A DNA stretch of 10,028 bases from JBCCRH01 sp039208045 (GTDB taxonomy: Bacteria > Bacteroidota > Bacteroidia > Chitinophagales > Saprospiraceae), in the NCBI GenBank assembly GCA_039208045.1, contig JBCCRH010000218.1, positions 1 to 10,028 of the forward strand, read 5' to 3'. Below are positions 5,396 through 10,028 of this stretch, one piece after another (the first letter of the stretch is position 1; each line of letters begins with the position of its first letter). The position numbers and the translations under genes were made by a program. The notes under the pieces are model-generated. The model did no database searches. It saw nothing but the letters and a program-made list of their open reading frames with translations, and was not told where the DNA came from.

Positions 5396-6781
5396 ATGAC
5401 ACAAAAAGTACTACGACTAAGCGGACAATTACAATTGATGGAAAGCGAAGGGCACCAATATGCGATGATTACCAATGCGAGTCAGCTAGCGACCCTTCCT
5501 TTTGATCAGGTACACGGCATCGTGCTGCATAGCGACTGGGAGCGGGAATCGCTAAAAGTGCTGCATACCTTGCGATCGAGCAGGGAACTTCACCACTATT
5601 TGATGCCCGTTTTTTTACAATATCCTTCGGAGCACAAACTACTCGCTCAACAGGTCGATGGCGCTTGGGAGCGTCAATCGGCTTACCAGATAAAACGTCA
5701 GGTAGTGGCGATTTGGGAGCGGCTGGCAGAACTGCGCCACGCTCGCCCTGCCGATGGTAGTAAAGAAAGTTTGCTACTGAAGACCGTGCAATATATCTAC
5801 AGCCGAGGCCAAAAACTCAGTGCCAAGAGAGACCGAAATGCTCTGATTGGTTATACCTATCCTTTTCTGAATAGCTTTTGGGCGGTGGAGGATAATCTAC
5901 ATCTTGTTGAGCATTTAGCAGAATTTCAGCGGGAAGGGTACCTCGAAGGCAAGTTGGTCGATAAGGTGAATTTGTGTACGGAATGCGATAGCAGCTACCT
6001 CAATTTCAGGGAAACATGCAGCAAGTGCGGATCGCTAGAATTGGAGACAGAAAACCTCATTCATCACTTCCGCTGCGCCTACGTTGGGCCGGAATCTGAC
6101 TTTCAGCGCGACAACCAATTGATCTGCCCTAAGTGCGACAAAAAACTGCGCCACATCGGCATCGACTACGATAAGCCTTCAGAGATTAGCAACTGCCAAA
6201 CTTGTGGCCACCACGCCCAGGATACGCCCATGAAAGCGGCCTGCGTGGACTGCGGCCATGAAATGGACTTAGACGCCATCCACACCCGCCCCATCTACGA
6301 CTATACCCTAAGCGAGCTCGGCGCCCAAATCGCCAAGCAAGGCTTAGCACGACATAATGCTAGTAATTTTCCAAGCTCCCTTCCAATTGGAACGATTGGT
6401 TGGGAGTTTTTTCAACTCGTTCTCCAACAGGAGTTGGAGCGCACTAAGCTACGGCCAGGCTCTAGCTTTATTGGAAGCTTACAGCTAAATACCGAGGCTT
6501 TCCACTTTTTGGGGCCTGATACTAAGGAGCAATTACGCCACGAAATTCTGACGATTATCCGAAGCTATCTCCGCGCTGCGGACGTGCTATCGAGTAAGGG
6601 TTTTGATCATTACCTTTTCATCCTTCCGGAAATGACCTTGGAAGAAGCTGCCGACTTGGAGGATTTATTGCAGTACAACTTGAGTAAGCTGATTGGAGAC
6701 AACTTTACGGACATTCAACCCTATGTCGAAGTGCTCCTACAGCCCCTCTCTACTAATCTCGACCCATGCATCCTATCCTAG
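5396..6781 (+). CDS. TackOD1-type multi-zinc protein with degenerate GGDEF-like domain
   Basis: This is a cytoplasmic three-part protein with no membrane segment. Residues 1-115 resemble a degenerate receiver-like domain (GIVLHSDWE, then LHTLRSSRELHHYLMPVFL), with His where the phospho-acceptor Asp is expected. The middle (about 150-300) is packed with zinc-binding pairs: C194/C197, C208/C211, C244/C247, C267/C270 and C283/C286, plus C227 and several His. This arrangement, with YLEGKLVDKVNLCTEC and IHHFRCAYVGPESDF, fits the TackOD1 output domain (named for Thaumarchaeota). The C-terminal part (about 340-455) has the layout of a GGDEF domain, but the signature is GFDHY at 402-406. R393-A-A-D396 lies five residues upstream, the spacing of the inhibitory-site RxxD. 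It is probably not a cyclase and may bind a cyclic dinucleotide (inference). Its end overlaps the synthase start by 16 bp, so the two are likely translationally coupled. Confidence 0.8.
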   Translation: MTQKVLRLSGQLQLMESEGHQYAMITNASQLATLPFDQVHGIVLHSDWERESLKVLHTLRSSRELHHYLMPVFLQYPSEHKLLAQQVDGAWERQSAYQIKRQVVAIWERLAELRHARPADGSKESLLLKTVQYIYSRGQKLSAKRDRNALIGYTYPFLNSFWAVEDNLHLVEHLAEFQREGYLEGKLVDKVNLCTECDSSYLNFRETCSKCGSLELETENLIHHFRCAYVGPESDFQRDNQLICPKCDKKLRHIGIDYDKPSEISNCQTCGHHAQDTPMKAACVDCGHEMDLDAIHTRPIYDYTLSELGAQIAKQGLARHNASNFPSSLPIGTIGWEFFQLVLQQELERTKLRPGSSFIGSLQLNTEAFHFLGPDTKEQLRHEILTIIRSYLRAADVLSSKGFDHYLFILPEMTLEEAADLEDLLQYNLSKLIGDNFTDIQPYVEVLLQPLSTNLDPCILS

Positions 6782-8085
6782 AGCAAATACTGCCCGAATA
6801 TATGGTGTACTGGCAGGAGGTCGGTATCTGGAAATTTATTCGCGTATTTTGGTACTTCGTCATTTTTGAATTGACCCGCTATATCGGAGCGGACTTTCTG
6901 GTGGCGCTTTGGTATTGGTTAAACCAAAAAGGCCGCAAGGCAAAATGGGAGCAAGCTCGCCAGGCACTCTACAATGAAAATCCACTGATCTCCATCATCA
7001 TACCCGGAAAGAACGAGGGGGCGCACCTATACAAACTCACCAAGTCCTTAGCGGAGCAGACGTACAAGAATTTTGAGCTAATTATTGTAGATGATGGCTC
7101 TGATGATGACACGCCAATTATCGGCCGAGACCTGGAAAAGCGGGGCTTGATTGGGCAATTTATCCGCAATGAGATGCGAGGTGGGAAGGCAAGTGCTGCC
7201 AATTTGGCCTTGCGCTACACGAAAGGAAAACTGATCGTTCACTTGGATGCGGACTGCTCGTTTGATTGTGATGCTATTGAGAATATTATCATTCCATTTT
7301 ATATGGATGAGAAGATTGGCGCTGTGGGTGGCAATGTGAAAGTGCGCAATTATCGCGAAAGTCTTTGTGCGAAGCTGCAAGCAATCGAGTATTTGAAGAC
7401 CATCTCAGTCGGTCGTATTATCTCCTCTCAGTTGGGCATCTATAAGATTATATCGGGCGCATTTGGTGCTTTTCGCAAAGACGTGATTGATAGTATCGGG
7501 GGCTGGGATATTGGGCCGGGGCTGGATGGCGATATTACGGTGAAGATTCGCAAGTCGGGCTATCGCACCGTGTTTGAGCCTACAGCGGTTTGCCTTACCA
7601 ATGCGCCTTCCAAGTTTAAAAAACTCACCAAGCAGCGCCTGCGCTGGGATAAGTCCATCATCCGCTTTCGCGTGCGCAAGCATGCCGATGTATACGTGCC
7701 GCACGCCAATTTTCGTTGGAGCAACTTTTTTGCGCTTTTTGAAAATGTGTTTTACAATGTCGTGCTCGACATCACTTGGTGGGTCTATATGCTCGACATC
7801 TGCATCAATTTTAATGGCAGTTTACAATTTATCATCCCCATGAATTTGACCTTGTACATGGTTGTAGGCTTTGTGCAAATGACGAGCGCCTATATTTTTT
7901 CGGAGCGCCGCAATGAAGAATTGTTCCTCTGGCCTTATGTGCCACTGATGAGCCTCTACACTGGAACTTACTTGCGAATCGTACGTACCATTGCCTATTA
8001 TGAGGAGTTTTTCTTCCGAAAATCGTACAATGACCCCTGGAATCCAGTGAAATCTTCCTCGCAAGCTAAATTAAATGGCTTTTAG
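6766..8085 (+). CDS. Processive family 2 glycosyltransferase, polysaccharide synthase
   Basis: This is an inner-membrane GT2 enzyme of the hyaluronan/NodC/PgaC/cellulose-synthase-like type, which polymerises sugar from a nucleotide donor and usually extrudes the chain. Hydrophobic segments lie at about 22-52. The GT-A domain follows: SIIIPGKNEG (76-85), VDDGSDDDT (108-116), the metal-binding LDADCS (160-165), GAVGGNVKVRN, and QRLRW (290-294), the QxxRW motif of processive enzymes. Three or so further membrane or interface helices lie at about 320-348, 352-378 and 385-417. The catalytic-base position reads GLDGD (252-256) instead of the usual TED or GED. There is no PilZ domain. The length of 439 residues is typical. 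The ATG at 6766 lies inside the end of the upstream gene, a sign of coupled translation with the TackOD1 protein. The polymer is unknown; a uronic-acid-containing chain is suggested by the dehydrogenase. Confidence 0.9.
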   Translation: MHPILEQILPEYMVYWQEVGIWKFIRVFWYFVIFELTRYIGADFLVALWYWLNQKGRKAKWEQARQALYNENPLISIIIPGKNEGAHLYKLTKSLAEQTYKNFELIIVDDGSDDDTPIIGRDLEKRGLIGQFIRNEMRGGKASAANLALRYTKGKLIVHLDADCSFDCDAIENIIIPFYMDEKIGAVGGNVKVRNYRESLCAKLQAIEYLKTISVGRIISSQLGIYKIISGAFGAFRKDVIDSIGGWDIGPGLDGDITVKIRKSGYRTVFEPTAVCLTNAPSKFKKLTKQRLRWDKSIIRFRVRKHADVYVPHANFRWSNFFALFENVFYNVVLDITWWVYMLDICINFNGSLQFIIPMNLTLYMVVGFVQMTSAYIFSERRNEELFLWPYVPLMSLYTGTYLRIVRTIAYYEEFFFRKSYNDPWNPVKSSSQAKLNGF

Positions 8086-8114
8086 TACTTAAATTGAACA
8101 CACAATACCCAAGC

Positions 8115-8660
8115 ATGAAAGGCATTATTTTTACCAACTTTCTAAAAATGGTCGAGGAAAACTACGGCTATGCCACCGTCGACCAATTGCTTACGGAGTC
8201 GGATTTGCCGTCGAAGGGCATCTATACAGCTGTAGGTACCTACGACCACCAAGAAATGCATACGCTTGCCAATGCCTTGGGCCACTTGAAGGAAAAAGAG
8301 ACGGCTGATTTGTACTATGCCTTCGGCACCTACTTTTTTAGCGTGTTCGAGCAGCACTATGGTCACTTTTTGGAAGGTCAGCCAGATGCCTTTACATTTT
8401 TGGAATCCTTGGAAGGCTACATTCATGTGGAGGTCAAGAAGTTGTATCCAGAGGCGGAACTCCCTCAGTTTTTGACGCAGCGGCTTTCGCCAAATAGCTT
8501 GGAGATGATCTACATTTCGGAGCGTCGGATGTCTGCTTTCGCAAAAGGCCTGATTGAGCGCTGTTTTGCCTACTATCAAGAAGAAGCTGCTATCGAAATG
8601 ATTCCACTGGACGAAACAGGGAAAAGGGTGAAATTTGTGCTAACCAAACATCCGAGCTGA
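8115..8660 (+). CDS. H-NOX (HNOB) haem nitric-oxide sensor
   Basis: This is a soluble haem-binding gas sensor of 181 residues, the usual size for a stand-alone bacterial H-NOX. The family opening MKGIIFTNFLKMVEENYG is clear. The proximal haem ligand is H104 in GYIHVEVKKLYPEAELP. The haem-propionate motif YxSxR is Y133-I-S-E-R137. Five residues after that arginine is F142, where O2-binding relatives carry a tyrosine, so this is probably NO-selective. I use the ATG at 8115 because it restores the conserved N-terminus; a TTG at 8094 would add seven residues with no family match. It lies 29 bp after the synthase stop and 13 bp before a histidine kinase gene, the classic H-NOX partner, whose activity NO-bound H-NOX usually inhibits. 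It is probably in the same transcript as the polysaccharide genes. Confidence 0.92.
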   Translation: MKGIIFTNFLKMVEENYGYATVDQLLTESDLPSKGIYTAVGTYDHQEMHTLANALGHLKEKETADLYYAFGTYFFSVFEQHYGHFLEGQPDAFTFLESLEGYIHVEVKKLYPEAELPQFLTQRLSPNSLEMIYISERRMSAFAKGLIERCFAYYQEEAAIEMIPLDETGKRVKFVLTKHPS

Positions 8661-8673
8661 AAAATCAGAAGCT

Positions 8674-10028
8674 ATGGAAGAGATTGAGTTGTTAGGCCGA
8701 AAACTGGAACGGGAGCAAGCAGCGCGCGCCCAAGCGGAGTCGATTTTAGAGAAAAAATCGCTAGAGTTGTATGCTGCGAACGAAGCATTGCGGCAGCTCA
8801 ATGAGCGACTCGAAACAACCATTCAGGAACGTACTGCCGACCTTGATCGCATTGCAAAGCAATACCGCCAAATTGTTGAAAATGTAAGCGATCTGATCTA
8901 TCGGGCAGATGCGATTGGAACCATTACGTACATCAACCAGGTGGCCTTTGTCAAGTTTGGCTACACCGAAGCGGAAGTCATTGGGAAGCGCTTCACTGCA
9001 TTTATTCATCCCGATTTCAGAACAAAAGTGATCAAATTCTATCAGGAAGTTTTCCAAAAAGGCCAGCCACAAAGCTATTTTGAATTTCCGATTCTGGATA
9101 AGTGGGGCAAGACCGTATGGCTAGGCCAAAATGTACAGCTCCTTAAAAAAGGGGAGCAGATCGACCAAGTATTTGCGGTAGCAAGAGATATAACCGCCCG
9201 CAAAGCAGCCGAAATAGAGCTGAGTCACGCGCAAAGGCGATTACGCGAAAGCGAAGAAAAATACCGAGGCATTATGGAGAATATGGAGTTGGGACTGCTA
9301 GAGGTGGACGTAGAGCAAAATATTCTCCGAGCATACGATTCGTTTTGTGAAATGACGGGCTACACCAGCGACGAACTCATTGGGCAAAATGCAGAGGAGA
9401 TATTCATTGTGCCAGCATTTAAGTCGGTAATTCAAGCCGAAGATAGAGACCGTCGGACGGGTAAGTCTAGCGTGTACGAAGTGCAGATTAAGCACAAAAA
9501 TGGTCGCCCGATCTGGGTGCTCATTAGCGGGGCGCCCATTTACGACAGTGCGGGAAAAATGGTGGGTTCCATCGGTATTCACTATGATATTACCAACCGC
9601 AAAATGCTAGAGGAGGAATTGCGGCAAGCAAAAGAAGTAGCGGAAGAAGCGCGCGCTGCGGAGCAACAATTCTTAGCTCGGATGAGCCACGAAATCCGCA
9701 CGCCACTCAACGCCATCGTTGGCATGACCCACTTGCTGTACGATACGCAGCCCTCTTCGGAGCAGCAAGAATATTTGACGGTGCTAAAGCGATCCGCTGA
9801 TATTCTCACGGGCTTGATTTCTGATATTTTGGACTTTAGCAAGATACAAGCTGGAGAAATGAAAGTGGTCAAGCAGCCGCTTGATTTGCCGGGCTTGGTA
9901 CAGTCGATGCGGAAGACCTTTAGCCTGCAATTTGAAAATCGGCCGGTAGCGGTTCGAGCTAATATTGATCAGCGCATTACTAATCTTCTATTGGGCGATG
10001 AACTTTTGCTGAGCCAAGTTTTGCTCAA
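8674..10028 (+). CDS. PAS-PAS sensor histidine kinase, N-terminal part (H-NOX-associated)
   Basis: The gene runs off the window; 451 complete codons are visible. Residues 8-60 form an acidic/basic coiled coil (EREQAARAQAESILEKKSLE) typical of kinases next to H-NOX genes. PAS 1 spans about 62-175 (IVENVSDLIYRAD to VARDITARKAAE) and PAS 2 about 194-310 (YRGIMENMELGLLEVD to YDITNRK). The HisKA dimerisation domain carries the phospho-acceptor H339 in MSHEIRTPLN (337-346). The visible sequence stops at GDELLLSQVLL, just at the start of the ATPase domain N-box. No membrane segment is seen, so it is probably cytoplasmic, as expected for a partner of a soluble H-NOX. Receiver domains may follow outside the window. 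No other start codon fits better than the ATG 13 bp after the H-NOX stop. Confidence 0.92.
   Translation, partial: MEEIELLGRKLEREQAARAQAESILEKKSLELYAANEALRQLNERLETTIQERTADLDRIAKQYRQIVENVSDLIYRADAIGTITYINQVAFVKFGYTEAEVIGKRFTAFIHPDFRTKVIKFYQEVFQKGQPQSYFEFPILDKWGKTVWLGQNVQLLKKGEQIDQVFAVARDITARKAAEIELSHAQRRLRESEEKYRGIMENMELGLLEVDVEQNILRAYDSFCEMTGYTSDELIGQNAEEIFIVPAFKSVIQAEDRDRRTGKSSVYEVQIKHKNGRPIWVLISGAPIYDSAGKMVGSIGIHYDITNRKMLEEELRQAKEVAEEARAAEQQFLARMSHEIRTPLNAIVGMTHLLYDTQPSSEQQEYLTVLKRSADILTGLISDILDFSKIQAGEMKVVKQPLDLPGLVQSMRKTFSLQFENRPVAVRANIDQRITNLLLGDELLLSQVLL

Noticed and set aside
5396..6781. Active diguanylate cyclase
   Set aside because: The GGDEF signature is replaced by GFDHY, removing the glycines and acidic residues needed for GTP and metal binding.
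8094..8114. TTG start for the H-NOX gene
   Set aside because: It adds seven residues that the family lacks; the ATG at 8115 gives the conserved MKGIIF opening.
1..10028. CRISPR arrays, insertion sequences, rRNA or tRNA genes
   Set aside because: No regularly spaced repeats, transposase genes or RNA gene signatures were seen on either strand.

Overview
The window carries nine genes, all on the + strand (two cut by the window edges). It looks like a chromosomal segment of a Bacteroidota bacterium, possibly Saprospiria-like. The reasons are moderate GC, starts mostly without a strong Shine-Dalgarno, two TAnnTTTG-type -7 elements in the one long intergenic gap, and gene content (TackOD1 zinc protein, H-NOX next to a PAS histidine kinase). 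The taxonomic call is inference.

Layout. 1-637: the tail of an unrecognised gene, then a 147-aa hypothetical protein. 638-1040: a 403-bp gap with short direct repeats, a possible ~125-nt structured RNA with its own promoter-like element and a strong intrinsic terminator, and a second promoter-like element for the next gene. 1041-8085: a five-gene block encoding a nucleotide-sugar 6-dehydrogenase, a TolC-like outer-membrane protein with an extra C-terminal domain, a HlyD-like inner-membrane adaptor, a cytoplasmic TackOD1-type multi-zinc protein with a degenerate GGDEF-like C-terminus, and a processive-type family 2 glycosyltransferase. 8115-10028: an H-NOX haem nitric-oxide sensor followed by the N-terminal part of a double-PAS histidine kinase.

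How the genes may work together (inference). The dehydrogenase would supply a UDP-hexosaminuronic acid or similar sugar. The GT2 synthase would polymerise and extrude the chain across the inner membrane. The HlyD-like protein and TolC-like protein would form the path to the outside. No ABC transporter and no Wzx/Wzy genes are visible, so this reads as a synthase-dependent exopolysaccharide system built with a TolC-type exit duct. The TackOD1/degenerate-GGDEF protein has lost the GGDEF signature but keeps an RxxD at the I-site spacing. It is therefore a candidate cyclic-dinucleotide receptor for the synthase, similar in logic to PelD or Alg44. The H-NOX/kinase pair 29 bp downstream suggests that nitric oxide sensing could feed into polymer production. 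This combination is the most interesting part of the window.
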